Shown here one piece after another: positions 32,901 to 41,026 of a stretch of DNA of 64,000 nucleotides. A model generated the notes under the pieces. It ran no database searches. It saw only the letters and a list, made by a program, of their open reading frames with translations, and had not been told where the DNA came from. Source of the stretch: Martelella mediterranea (lineage in GTDB: Bacteria; Pseudomonadota; Alphaproteobacteria; Rhizobiales; Rhizobiaceae); NCBI RefSeq assembly GCF_021021415.1, contig NZ_JAINWJ010000049.1:1-64000 (forward strand), written 5' to 3'. Position 1 is the stretch's first letter; every line of letters starts with the position of its first letter. The translations under genes and the position numbers were made by a program.

Positions 32901-35805
32901 CGATGCCAGCCTCGCTTCGGCCGAGGCCGAAGGCCAAATTGCCACCGCGCGCACCGTGGCCAACGAAGTGCATGGCGCCGGCGAGGCCTTTCTTGATCTT
33001 GGTGCCGGAAGCACGCTGCTTGCGAAGGCCTCGGCAAGTGATGAGGCGAGAGCGGTGGCGGCGACCAACTTCGCCAACAACGCCGGCGGCTCGGCAACCG
33101 CTATGCTGGGCGGCCTGATATCCGTCGGTGCCGAGGGCAACGGTGATGCTATTGCCGGCGGCGTCTGGAACAGTTCCCGCTTCGGCGACGCCGACATGGT
33201 CGTGTTGGGGACGAGCGTCGTCAAGGTCAAGATTCTCGGAGCTCTTGACGCCTCTGCCACCGGGCTGCGCAACGTGACCGAAGAGGGCAGGGCGCGGCTG
33301 CTGGTGGAGGACGGGGCTTCGATCAGTGCGATCTCCGCTGCGAGTTTCTATGCAGAATCGATCGGCATCGAAAATGTTGCCGTGGGCGATGGAACGGCCC
33401 ACTCCATCCTTGGCGGCGTCGCCTCGGTAATGGCGAGCAGCCTCAGCGACGATGCAGTAGCAACCGGCCTCAGCACTGAGACCGATGGCGCCGGCGACGC
33501 CGTCACGGAAGTCAAGTCGACGGCTTCGGTCAACACGACGGTGGGGGCCGACAATGGATTTGCAAGCTCGATCGGTGTGGCCAGCATGGCCCATGGCACC
33601 GGCGATGCCTACACCACCTCCGAAGCCGGTTCCTATATCCAGACGATTGCAGATGGCGGCCCTGTTGCCACGGCCATCGGCATCGGCGCGCTTGCGGAAA
33701 ACGGCAATGCGACCGTTGTGACCGCGGGCGATATCGCGCTCGACGCAAGCGCCTCCGGGGATATCTTCGCTGCTGCTGCCATCGCACAGGTCAACAATGG
33801 CGGCATGGCCAGCCTGACGATGAACGGCGGTTCGATTTCCGCGACCGCTTCCGGCGCGGCGATCGGCCTCGGCACCTTCACGCTTGGTACGGGCGCGACC
33901 TACGCCGTCAACGCGCTTGGCGGTTCGGTGTCTGCCGATATCGGCATCAAGACCGAGTCCGAAGCCGGCCAGACCGGCACGGTGATGATCGGCTCCGATG
34001 CCGCGATCACGGCTTCCGGCGGCCATGACGGCATGGCGCTTGTCGATCTCGACGGCGCGGTCACCGTGACCACGACCGGCACGGTCGTCGGCACGGCCTG
34101 GCTCGGCGCGGGCGATGACACCTTCAATCTGGCCGGCGGTTCCTGGACCGGCGATATTCAGGGCGAAGACGGCAATGATGCCTTCAACTGGACCGGCGGC
34201 GCGCTCAACAGCGGCTTCTACGGCGGCGCGGGCAATGACACGGCCTATCTCGGCGGCGGCGCGATCTATGACGGAACCGAGGTGTTCGACGGCGGCGACG
34301 GCGTCGATGCGCTGAGCTTTAACGGCGTTTCGGCGACGACGGCGGGTTCGCTCATCGCCAACTGGGAAACCTTCAGCCTCGACAACACCATGCTGACGCT
34401 GACGGGCGGGGCGATTACCGTCGGTTCGACGTCGGCCGCGTCGCAGGGGATCTACCTCAACGGTTCGACGCTTCAGGTCAACCAGAGCACAGTCTTCAAC
34501 GGCAACATGTTCCTGACTTCAGGCTCGACGTTGTCGTCGGTTGATGGGGCGACGGGTGATGCCATGACGGTGACGGGCAACCTTACCGGCGGCGGTACGC
34601 TCGCGATCGATGTCGATCTCGCCAATGCGCAGGCCGACTCGCTCGCGGTCAACGGCGCCTATCTCGGCGGCGTCACCACGCTTTCGCTCAACGAGCTGTC
34701 GACGGGCTATGCTACCGGCAAGCCGATCGAGATCATCACGCTCGATGGCGGCGAAACCGGCGCCTTCGTTCTGCCGGGCTACAATGTGTCCGGCGCCTAT
34801 GCCTATGACGTTCTCAAGCAGGGCAACCAGTACTTCCTGGTCGGCGATTTCTCCAACGCCACGCCGGTCTACGAGGTTCTGCCCGAGCTGATGCTCACTC
34901 TGAACCGCCCCGACTCGCTGCAGGATCGCGTCGGCGAGCGCTACTGGAACCTCGGCGACGTGTCCGATCCGGGCTATGTCTGGGCCGATTTCACCGGCGG
35001 CCGCGAGCATTATGACGGCACCGAGGGCACGCTGAACGCCTCCTACAATGCCGATATCTACCGGCTTCGCATGGGTGTTGATGCCCAGTTCGGCGAGACC
35101 GAAAGCGGCTTTGCCGTCGGCGGCCTGGTGTTCCAGTATGCCAACGCCACGGCTGACGTCAGCTCCCGTGTTGGCGGCGGTGATGTCGTCACCCAGCTGT
35201 TCGGCATGGGCGCCACGATGACCTGGTACGGCAATAACGGCTTCTATGTCGACGGTCAGGCCTTCGGCAATGTCATCAACAATGACATCACGATCGCCGG
35301 CACGCCGACGCTCAACATGCAGCAGTCCTATGGGTACTCGTTGTCTGCCGAGACGGGTTACCGCATAGACGTGGCGCCGGGTTGGGCGATGACCCCGCAG
35401 GCGCAGCTCACCTGGGGCTCGGTCAATTTCGATGATTTCACTGGCGTCTACAATGAAGACGTATCGCTGGTGAATGGCGACAGCCTTGCCGCGCGCATGG
35501 GTCTGCAGACCGATTACCGCACCAACTGGACCACGGCCACGGGTGAAGCGCGCAGCGCTTCGCTCCACGGTATCGCCAACGTCTATTACGACTTCACCAA
35601 CGACCCGAGCGAAGTCCGGGTCTCGGGCGTCAACATGTCGACGGATGACGGCGACTGGACCGGCGAGATCGGCATTGGCGGCAGCTATACCTGGCTGAAC
35701 GGCAAGCTCGGCATCAATGGCGACGTGACGGCCTCGACCGGGCTGGAAAACTTCGGCGACAGCTACGGCCTCACCGGCAAGGTCAGCTTCCAGATGCAGT
35801 GGTAA
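29950..35805 (+). CDS. Giant autotransporter adhesin-like protein
   Basis: A type V secreted protein of 1951 residues. It has an extended signal peptide (about 1-56; basic start, long hydrophobic core, cleavage near AFAA). A very long, Cys-poor, Ala/Ser/Thr/Gly-rich beta-helical passenger of degenerate repeats follows (about 60-1380). Next come RTX-like GGxGxD repeats (about 1385-1457), a linker (1460-1650) and a C-terminal barrel (about 1675-1951) that starts GYVWADFTGGREHYDG and ends KVSFQMQW with the usual terminal aromatic. ATG 29950 has GGGGGA just upstream; TTG 29938 is possible. It probably exposes a cell-surface adhesin or biofilm factor; no protease or lipase site is seen. A strong terminator follows. 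Confidence 0.93.
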   Translation: MSLLEAKPRGGRMTKVAGNAASYAPRATASVLALSMLALSSGAAYFGTGVSTAFAANECGAAGGADAVIDCTGNKPSGITYNNLQGATVNLKTPSMNIGNGLFNTRGVMLTSTGSNDLTLNATSYNRIYWPVVLQGDGAVTANFSGGQVRAAPVFGLDVSTANIVVTLAPGGTADHIGTINLDGTTVSIGSALTPGTSAVIVNGNADGSEMAATITGGSSVSIGGNNAFGVRLTGSGTGNTGSVTVDGASQITASNSVNIDLSNPGLHKATAISVETSGASSMGYVSLSDDADVSASATNAVNLALSTGISNKAGDGGVETIVDDASLSSTATSLLTSTAFGIDNQSIGGVAKATVKGGGSIWADADSLVTIGSGVQSWATAIRNVSDSQGAIVYVGENATLEAEADNLLGNATASGIINEGGLAGIVILEDGTITATGSATGRTEATGVANTATDGVAGVGGSASTLTVVATSSLGEAVAISVDNVAVLGDAEVAFEDGSQVNALADGLTNAQAVALNNDSQQGNASVRVDSASALHAEAIGGAEVNASGVINTGGPEATTVLDESGITATASGTGVVEATAVDNTATTGRAGVGADASTLMASATSGNSYAVSTAIENRAETEARIRIRGGSVITSRATGAASAGLGGFAASSTGVLNASTAGDASTVIDDMSSVAAGAFSTTDNTNALAINTFTSLGEARTVLDNGSTAVALAESQLDATALAVRNFSYDGAGRVELDNGSTITATADSVAGSATATGVMSVAVGSDAIVRLLGSSDVSVDVNGSDVYAYGIMNTLSGAGTAGVAIDAGSVVEVGTLDQAGTTAYVTGVSNSAKDPLGVAYASIKGLVSGTADASGAAEVFGVVNAAAGGEAVTELSDAAEVIAEGKSENDIATAVAIENTNTAGLAKGVVAGAGRVTAFAEGALDANAAGFNNVSGSGFAGLALAETGSVSATAISGTASAEARALNNFANDGDAFVELLDASLASAEAEGQIATARTVANEVHGAGEAFLDLGAGSTLLAKASASDEARAVAATNFANNAGGSATAMLGGLISVGAEGNGDAIAGGVWNSSRFGDADMVVLGTSVVKVKILGALDASATGLRNVTEEGRARLLVEDGASISAISAASFYAESIGIENVAVGDGTAHSILGGVASVMASSLSDDAVATGLSTETDGAGDAVTEVKSTASVNTTVGADNGFASSIGVASMAHGTGDAYTTSEAGSYIQTIADGGPVATAIGIGALAENGNATVVTAGDIALDASASGDIFAAAAIAQVNNGGMASLTMNGGSISATASGAAIGLGTFTLGTGATYAVNALGGSVSADIGIKTESEAGQTGTVMIGSDAAITASGGHDGMALVDLDGAVTVTTTGTVVGTAWLGAGDDTFNLAGGSWTGDIQGEDGNDAFNWTGGALNSGFYGGAGNDTAYLGGGAIYDGTEVFDGGDGVDALSFNGVSATTAGSLIANWETFSLDNTMLTLTGGAITVGSTSAASQGIYLNGSTLQVNQSTVFNGNMFLTSGSTLSSVDGATGDAMTVTGNLTGGGTLAIDVDLANAQADSLAVNGAYLGGVTTLSLNELSTGYATGKPIEIITLDGGETGAFVLPGYNVSGAYAYDVLKQGNQYFLVGDFSNATPVYEVLPELMLTLNRPDSLQDRVGERYWNLGDVSDPGYVWADFTGGREHYDGTEGTLNASYNADIYRLRMGVDAQFGETESGFAVGGLVFQYANATADVSSRVGGGDVVTQLFGMGATMTWYGNNGFYVDGQAFGNVINNDITIAGTPTLNMQQSYGYSLSAETGYRIDVAPGWAMTPQAQLTWGSVNFDDFTGVYNEDVSLVNGDSLAARMGLQTDYRTNWTTATGEARSASLHGIANVYYDFTNDPSEVRVSGVNMSTDDGDWTGEIGIGGSYTWLNGKLGINGDVTASTGLENFGDSYGLTGKVSFQMQW

Positions 35806-35828
35806 GAGGCTGACTTTTTCCAAAACAG

Positions 35829-35861
35829 AACCCCCGGAACCGCGCGGTTTCGGGGGTTTTT
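35829..35861 (+). terminator. Intrinsic terminator of the autotransporter gene
   Basis: CCCCCGGAACCG and CGGTTTCGGGGG form a 12-base stem with one mismatch and a tiny loop, followed by TTTTT. It lies 24 bases after the stop codon. Confidence 0.88.
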
Positions 35862-35895
35862 CGTTTAGCCCGTCTAAAAAGCGCTTTGAGCCGGC

Positions 35896-36255
35896 TCAGT
35901 TGTCGTCCATGCAGCCGAACATGTCGAAGCCGAGAATGCCGTCGTCGCATTCGGGCGGTCCGGGCTTGCAGGACAGCGTCGGGCAGGCATTGGTGTCCTT
36001 GGTCGGGACCACGCGCTGGACCGCATGGCCCTGTTCCGCGAAGCAGATGGTGGGGTTGTCGACATAGCGGTCATAGAGGATACGGCCATTGCCGTTGGGC
36101 GAGGGATAGCGCAGGATTGCAGCACCCTGCTGGCGCAGGATAGACTGAACCTGATTGCAGGTCATGTCCTGAATGTCGTATCGGTTGATCGGCTCCTGCG
36201 CGCCCGCCATCCCGACTGAGGCCAGAAGCATACCGGCCGCGATGAAAGTTTTCAT
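35896..36255 (-). CDS. Small secreted Cys-containing protein, unknown
   Basis: A 119-residue protein with a clear Sec signal (MKTFIAAGMLLASVGMAGAQ, cleavage near AGA-QE). The mature part has six cysteines, spread as MTCNQ, TICFAE, ACPTLSC, PECDD and FGCMD, suggesting disulfides in the periplasm. TCNQVQSILRQQGAAILRYPSPNG resembles small conserved proteobacterial secreted proteins that I cannot name. ATG 36255 was preferred because it begins the signal peptide; the frame is open to 36303. It is flanked by the autotransporter terminator and the divergent CoA-binding gene. Confidence 0.75.
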   Translation of the reverse strand: MKTFIAAGMLLASVGMAGAQEPINRYDIQDMTCNQVQSILRQQGAAILRYPSPNGNGRILYDRYVDNPTICFAEQGHAVQRVVPTKDTNACPTLSCKPGPPECDDGILGFDMFGCMDDN

Positions 36256-36322
36256 GAACTCCAAACCCGCAAGGGCCTCCCTGATTGTCTTGATAACCCG
36301 CATCTAGAGGAATTGTTTCATC

Positions 36323-36754
36323 ATGGTACAACTTAAAATGGACGATTCAATTATTATCGATGTCCTGAAGTCGGTGCGACGCATCGCTCTCGTCGGCGCG
36401 TCTCCCAAACCCGAGCGTCCCAGCCATCGGGTGATGGGTTTTCTGATGTCGAAGGGCTACGAAGTCGTGCCGGTCAATCCGGGTCTTGCCGGCAAGACGA
36501 TCCATGGCGAAACCGTCTATGGCAGCCTGTCCGATATTCCGGGTGCCATCGACATGGTCGATATCTTCCGCGCCTCGGCTTTCGTCAGTGGCGTGGTGGA
36601 TGAGGCGCTGACGCTCTCGCCGCTGCCGCGGGTCATCTGGATGCAGCTCGATATCCGCGACGATGCCGCAGCCGAGCGAGCGCGGGCGCGTGGTCTGACC
36701 GTCATCATGGACAGATGCCCGGCGATCGAGTATCCGCGCCTGATCGGCGCCTGA
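36323..36754 (+). CDS. CoA-binding domain protein (YccU-like)
   Basis: A 143-residue protein consisting of a single CoA_binding_2 Rossmann-like domain. It shows the nucleotide loop ALVGASPKPERPSHRV (about 22-37), followed by GYEVVPVNPGLAGKTIHGETVY and the C-terminal VIMDRCPAIEYPRLIG, all typical of small stand-alone YccU-type proteins. These relate to the N-terminal domain of succinyl-CoA ligase-like enzymes; the biological role is uncertain. Very close to its stop (8 bases) lies the convergent DUF6455 gene, and metY follows further right. YccU genes are commonly near metY in rhizobia, as recalled. Confidence 0.88.
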   Translation: MVQLKMDDSIIIDVLKSVRRIALVGASPKPERPSHRVMGFLMSKGYEVVPVNPGLAGKTIHGETVYGSLSDIPGAIDMVDIFRASAFVSGVVDEALTLSPLPRVIWMQLDIRDDAAAERARARGLTVIMDRCPAIEYPRLIGA

Positions 36755-36762
36755 GGCGGCCT

Positions 36763-37122
36763 TCAGCCCTCCGCGCGCAACATCTCCGGGTCCGCGCGCA
36801 TCTCGTTCAGCAAAGCCTCGTTGTCGCAGTAGTCGCGGAAGTTTTCCGCGGCGGTATTGCTTGCGAGATCGGCGCGGCAGCGCTCCTTGTCGCGGCAGCC
36901 GGTACAATTGGCCTCCATGCCGTAATAGAGCCGGCGATACTGAAATTCCGCCTCGACCGGGTCGATGTTGAGCGCCTTCATCATTTCGGTCATTTCCGCG
37001 GCGTCGCGCGGCTCGGCGAAGGCGAACTGCGCCGTGGAGATCGCGGGGAAGATCGTATTTGCGTGATGCCACCCGTGCGCGCCACGATCGGTTCCCGCAA
37101 GGCCTTCAATCAAAAAATCCAT
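36763..37122 (-). CDS. DUF6455-like protein with conserved cysteines
   Basis: A 119-residue cytosolic protein. Helical residues 45-70 (MTEMMKALNIDPVEAEFQYR) precede a cysteine block CTGC...RC...YC (about 76-102: ANCTGCRDKERCRADL, then FRDYCDN). This pattern matches DUF6455, a family whose cysteines suggest metal or redox binding. The function is unknown. ATG 37122 is preferred; the open frame goes to 37176. It is convergent with the CoA-binding gene and divergent from metY, which starts 120 bases away. Confidence 0.72.
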   Translation of the reverse strand: MDFLIEGLAGTDRGAHGWHHANTIFPAISTAQFAFAEPRDAAEMTEMMKALNIDPVEAEFQYRRLYYGMEANCTGCRDKERCRADLASNTAAENFRDYCDNEALLNEMRADPEMLRAEG

Positions 37123-37242
37123 TGCTGTTCTCCGCGTTGTCGACAGCGATACTGACACCTGTATAAAAGACAGCATTGATCCCGATCAAAAAAGCCGGAG
37201 GGGTGCTTTCGGCCGGGGCAGAACACAGGGAAGGAACTGATC

Positions 37243-38526
37243 ATGGAAAACCGGGAACCGGGATTTTCGACGCTATCGATCCACGCGGGTGCGGCGCCCG
37301 ACAGCGCAACGAATGCGCGGGCGACGCCGATCTACCAGACGACCTCTTTTGTCTTCAACGATTCCGATCACGCCGCAGCGCTCTTCGGCCTTCGGGAATT
37401 CGGCAATATCTATACCCGCATCATGAACCCGACCACGGCCGTGCTGGAAGAGCGCGTCGCAGCGCTTGAGGGCGGTTCGGCAGCACTCGCGGTTGCCTCC
37501 GGCCATGCTGCGCAGCTCCTGACCTTCCACATGCTGATGCAGCCCGGCGACAATTTCGTCGCGGCCCGTCGTCTCTATGGCGGTTCGATCAACCAGTTCG
37601 GCCATTCCTTCGAAAACTTCGGCTGGCAGGTGCGCTGGGCCGATTCCGGCGATCTCGACAGCTTCGCCTCGCAGATCGATGACCGCACCAAGGCGATCTT
37701 CATTGAAAGCCTTGCCAATCCCGGCGGCACCTTCGTGGATATCGAGGCGATCGCCAAGGTCGCCCATGATCACGGCCTGCCGCTGATCGTCGACAACACG
37801 ATGGCGACGCCCTATCTGGTGCGCCCGCTTGCCCACGGCGCGGATATCGTCGTGCATTCGCTGACCAAGTTCCTCGGCGGCCATGGCAATTCCATGGGCG
37901 GCATTCTGGTCGATGGCGGCACGTTCGACTGGTCGAAATCCGGCAAGTATCCGATGCTGTCGGAGCCGCGCAGCGAATATGGCGGTCTGGTGATCCACGA
38001 AGCCTTCGGCAACCTTGCCTTCGCGCTTGGCGCCCGGGTGCTGAGCCTGCGCGACCTCGGCCCCGCGATCTCGCCGTTCAACGCCTTTATGATCGCGACC
38101 GGCATCGAGACCCTGCCGCTGCGCATGCAGCGCCATTGCGACAATGCGCTGGCCGTCGCCAAATGGCTGAAACGGTCGGACAAGGTGGCCTGGGTCGGCT
38201 ATTGCGGTCTGGAGGACGATCCCAATCACGCGCTTCAGCAGCGCTACGCGCCCAAGGGGGCAGGGGCGGTCTTCACCTTCGGGCTGAAGGGCGGCTACGA
38301 GGCCGGAAAGACCTTTGTCGGCGGGCTCGAACTGTTCTCGCATCTGGCCAATATCGGCGACACCAAATCACTGGTTATCCACCCCGCATCCACAACCCAT
38401 GCACAGCTTACGCCGGAGCAGCAGGTTGCCGCCGGGGCGGGGCCGGACGTGGTGCGTCTGTCGATCGGCATCGAGGATGTCAATGATATCATCGCCGATC
38501 TTGAACAGGCCTTGAGCAAGATCTGA
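37243..38526 (+). CDS. metY: O-acetylhomoserine sulfhydrylase (MetY-like)
   Basis: A 427-residue PLP enzyme of the Cys/Met metabolism family that makes homocysteine from O-acetylhomoserine and sulfide (and may accept O-acetylserine). Family features are STLSIHAGAAPDSATNARATPIYQTTSF at the N-terminus (in part), the PLP region ALAVASGHAAQLLTF (about 84-98) and the Schiff-base Lys in VHSLTKFLGGHG (about 206-217). The length is normal. A GGAAGG-like site precedes the ATG. I searched the 120-base leader for a SAM-II riboswitch, often present before this gene in alphaproteobacteria, and saw none. Confidence 0.94.
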   Translation: MENREPGFSTLSIHAGAAPDSATNARATPIYQTTSFVFNDSDHAAALFGLREFGNIYTRIMNPTTAVLEERVAALEGGSAALAVASGHAAQLLTFHMLMQPGDNFVAARRLYGGSINQFGHSFENFGWQVRWADSGDLDSFASQIDDRTKAIFIESLANPGGTFVDIEAIAKVAHDHGLPLIVDNTMATPYLVRPLAHGADIVVHSLTKFLGGHGNSMGGILVDGGTFDWSKSGKYPMLSEPRSEYGGLVIHEAFGNLAFALGARVLSLRDLGPAISPFNAFMIATGIETLPLRMQRHCDNALAVAKWLKRSDKVAWVGYCGLEDDPNHALQQRYAPKGAGAVFTFGLKGGYEAGKTFVGGLELFSHLANIGDTKSLVIHPASTTHAQLTPEQQVAAGAGPDVVRLSIGIEDVNDIIADLEQALSKI

Positions 38527-38597
38527 GTCGATTGCGTGACGGGCGGTGCTGAGCTGCCGCCCGTCGCAAAGCCCGAATGGTCCCGGGCCTGCCGCCA

Positions 38598-39851
38598 CTA
38601 AACGGCGAGCGCGACCTCACGATCGGCTGATTGCGCGGGTTGCGGCGTCGGGCCGTCATAGAACACGATGCGATTGCGTCCGTCGCCTTTGGCCTGGTAG
38701 AGCGCTCGGTCGGCCTCGGTCAGCATGGATTCGATATTGCCGAACCGACCGCGCATCAGGGTAACGCCGATGCTGACGGTCATTCGCAATTCTTGACCGT
38801 CCTCGTGGAACGTGGTGGCTTCCAGCGTCGACCTGATCCGTTCCGCGATCTGGCCTGCGGTGTTTCGATCGGCGACCCGCGTGAAGATCGCGAACTCCTC
38901 CCCACCGGTCCGGCCGAATATATCCCTTTCGCGCAGGCATTGGCGCACCACGTGCGTGAAGTTTACCAGGGCCCTGTCGCCCGCATTGTGGCCGTGAACG
39001 TCGTTGATGCTCTTGAAATCATCGAGATCGAGAGAGAAAAACGCGAACTGGTCCGATTTGGCGGAGCGCTGGGACAGTTTCTCGATTTCATCGACGACGC
39101 CGCGACGGTTCAGGACGCCGGTGAGCGGATCGCTGAAGGCGAGGTCGCGCAGATCGCGTTCCAGCCGCTCGACCGTCAGCCAAACGGCGAGGAAGCCTTT
39201 CAGGGAGAACAGCACGAAACCGGTTATCAGTGCGATCGAGGTGGTCGCGCTACCAAGCGATGGCGGCGCTTCCTGAAGATTGTAGGCGCTGAGCAAGGCA
39301 AGGCAGGTAAGGGCTTCAACGATGAAGATCGCCATGAGCGACTGGCGAAACGGCCCTTTGAGCGCGTGCAGGTTTTTCGCCATGAAATAGAAGCCGTAAA
39401 TCGCGATCGTAAAGGCCGCGACGTAGAAACTGGCGACATTGGCAACGCTATCAAATCCCGCAAGTCTGCTGACGACCACGGCAGCGAACCAGAGCCCGAC
39501 GATCACCGAGGTGAAGGCGGCGGGCCGGTCTTCCCCGCAAAGGCTGAGAAGCCCCGCAGTCGAAAGCGCGCGGGCGCTGATGAGACCTGTGAACGCTATC
39601 ATTCCGATCAGACGCAACTCGTCGCGACCGGCAACCGTGAGGAGCGCCAGGCCGATCCCCTGGGCAAGCAGGGCGAACACCCAGTAAAGCACATATACGC
39701 GGGTTCGATTCCGCAACCAGAGAGGAAGCAGAAAGGCGGCCAGAAGCAAGCTGTCCGCTGACCAGGCTATGACTGCGGTCAGGTTATAGGGCAAATCGAA
39801 ATCCCGAATATCTGCAATGCGGGACCTGAGCATAGCGAGGGTGCAACCCAT
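38598..39851 (-). CDS. Membrane diguanylate cyclase (GGDEF)
   Basis: A 417-residue protein with an N-terminal membrane sensor of about six or seven helices (25-235) and a C-terminal GGDEF domain (about 240-400) that makes cyclic di-GMP. The active site is GGEEF (about 322-326). RERD lies five residues before it, matching the RxxD inhibitory I-site, so product feedback is likely. The substrate region DLDDFKSINDVHGHNAGD is intact. The start is uncertain: ATG 39851 directly abuts a GGAGG, and ATG 39833 is an alternative. The gene is divergent from clpP. Confidence 0.92.
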   Translation of the reverse strand: MGCTLAMLRSRIADIRDFDLPYNLTAVIAWSADSLLLAAFLLPLWLRNRTRVYVLYWVFALLAQGIGLALLTVAGRDELRLIGMIAFTGLISARALSTAGLLSLCGEDRPAAFTSVIVGLWFAAVVVSRLAGFDSVANVASFYVAAFTIAIYGFYFMAKNLHALKGPFRQSLMAIFIVEALTCLALLSAYNLQEAPPSLGSATTSIALITGFVLFSLKGFLAVWLTVERLERDLRDLAFSDPLTGVLNRRGVVDEIEKLSQRSAKSDQFAFFSLDLDDFKSINDVHGHNAGDRALVNFTHVVRQCLRERDIFGRTGGEEFAIFTRVADRNTAGQIAERIRSTLEATTFHEDGQELRMTVSIGVTLMRGRFGNIESMLTEADRALYQAKGDGRNRIVFYDGPTPQPAQSADREVALAV

Positions 39852-40072
39852 CCTCCAGATATGCCCCGACCCATTTTTGGTGCTAAACGATTTAATACGA
39901 GAGTTTGTGAAGTTTTACACAATTGAAACGGGAATAAAAGGACCTTCGCCGCCGAAAACCTGTCGCGCCGGACGCAAACCATCTCTTGAAGTGACAAGGT
40001 GTGGCACTCTATGTAGGGGAGGACGAAAAGATTCGAATGAGACCGGTGGCGATCAGCGCCCGAAGGAAAGCC

Positions 40073-40699
40073 ATGACAAATCCCGTAGACACCGCGATGG
40101 CCCTCGTACCCATGGTCGTGGAGCAGACCAATCGCGGCGAACGATCCTATGACATCTATTCGCGCCTTTTGAAGGAGCGGATCATCTTCCTGACCGGCCC
40201 GGTCGAGGACCATCTGGCGTCGCTCATCTGCGCGCAGCTCCTGTTCCTCGAAGCGGAAAACCCGAAAAAGGAAATCGCGCTCTACATCAACTCGCCGGGC
40301 GGCGTGGTGACGGCAGGCATGGCGATCTACGACACCATGCAGTTCATCCGTCCCGCCGTGTCGACGCTTTGCGTCGGCCAGGCCGCGTCGATGGGCTCGC
40401 TGCTGCTGGCCGCCGGCGAAAAAGGCATGCGCTTTGCCACGCCGAATGCGCGCATCATGGTTCACCAGCCCTCGGGCGGGTTCCAGGGCCAGGCATCCGA
40501 CATCGAGCGCCACGCCCGCGACATCATCAAGATGAAGCGCAAGCTCAACGAAGTTTATGTCCGCCACTGCGGCAAGACCTACGAGGAAGTTGAAACCACG
40601 CTCGATCGTGACCATTTCATGGACGCCGGCGAAGCGCAGGACTGGGGTCTGATCGACAAGGTCATGACCTCGCGCAGCGAAATCGAAGGCGCGAACTGA
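40073..40699 (+). CDS. clpP: ATP-dependent Clp protease proteolytic subunit
   Basis: A 208-residue serine peptidase that forms the two-ring ClpP chamber working with ClpX (next gene) and ClpA. The catalytic Ser is in GQAASMGS (about 107) and the His in [10 protein letters not shown] (about 131), and the Asp follows near 180. The N-terminus [20 protein letters not shown] matches rhizobial ClpP, supporting ATG 40073 with an AAGGAAA site, against longer in-frame starts. It is the first gene of the proteostasis block clpP-clpX-lon-hup. Confidence 0.96.
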   Translation: MTNPVDTAMALVPMVVEQTNRGERSYDIYSRLLKERIIFLTGPVEDHLASLICAQLLFLEAENPKKEIALYINSPGGVVTAGMAIYDTMQFIRPAVSTLCVGQAASMGSLLLAAGEKGMRFATPNARIMVHQPSGGFQGQASDIERHARDIIKMKRKLNEVYVRHCGKTYEEVETTLDRDHFMDAGEAQDWGLIDKVMTSRSEIEGAN

Positions 40700-41026
40700 G
40701 CATCGGCTCCATTCGGCCGATATTTCGGTCGGATGGCCGCCTTTGACGGGGCCGGGCGATGTCGCAGAGTTGCAATCGCGATATGCAAATCGCGCCGGTC
40801 GACGCTTTTGGGGTTTTATCCGCGGTTGAAGCCGTTAATAGTATGGCAAACCGAAGCTGTTACGACATCGTAGTGCGTAACGGGGCCGGGCTTGACGGCA
40901 TGGCCTGGAAGCGGGCATGACCCGTCGTGTTGTTGCCCTTTTGTTTTGCGAGCGTTCTTCAGGGCGGCAGAAAGCGAATATGATAGTGGCCGTTCAAGGC
41001 GGGCGGCTTACTGGAAGGAAGTGATA
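40700..41026 (+). other. Intergenic region between clpP and clpX
   Basis: This 327-base stretch contains no credible gene. A hairpin-like element (ATTCGGCCGATATTTCGGTC, near 40710) follows clpP and might attenuate read-through. A TTGACGG at about 40890 could serve as a -35 of a separate clpX promoter, but no clear -10 matches it. No RNA gene is visible. Confidence 0.45.

Noticed and set aside
30000-34000. Repeats that might suggest a CRISPR array
   Set aside because: The repeats are degenerate, in frame and coding; they are protein repeats with no spacers.
29953-34026. Two long minus-strand frames inside the autotransporter gene
   Set aside because: Repetitive codon patterns of the passenger leave the opposite strand free of stops; no ribosome site or domain.
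37123-37242. Possible SAM riboswitch before metY
   Set aside because: I could not find the SAM-II conserved core or any convincing pseudoknot in the leader; only a weak hairpin is present.
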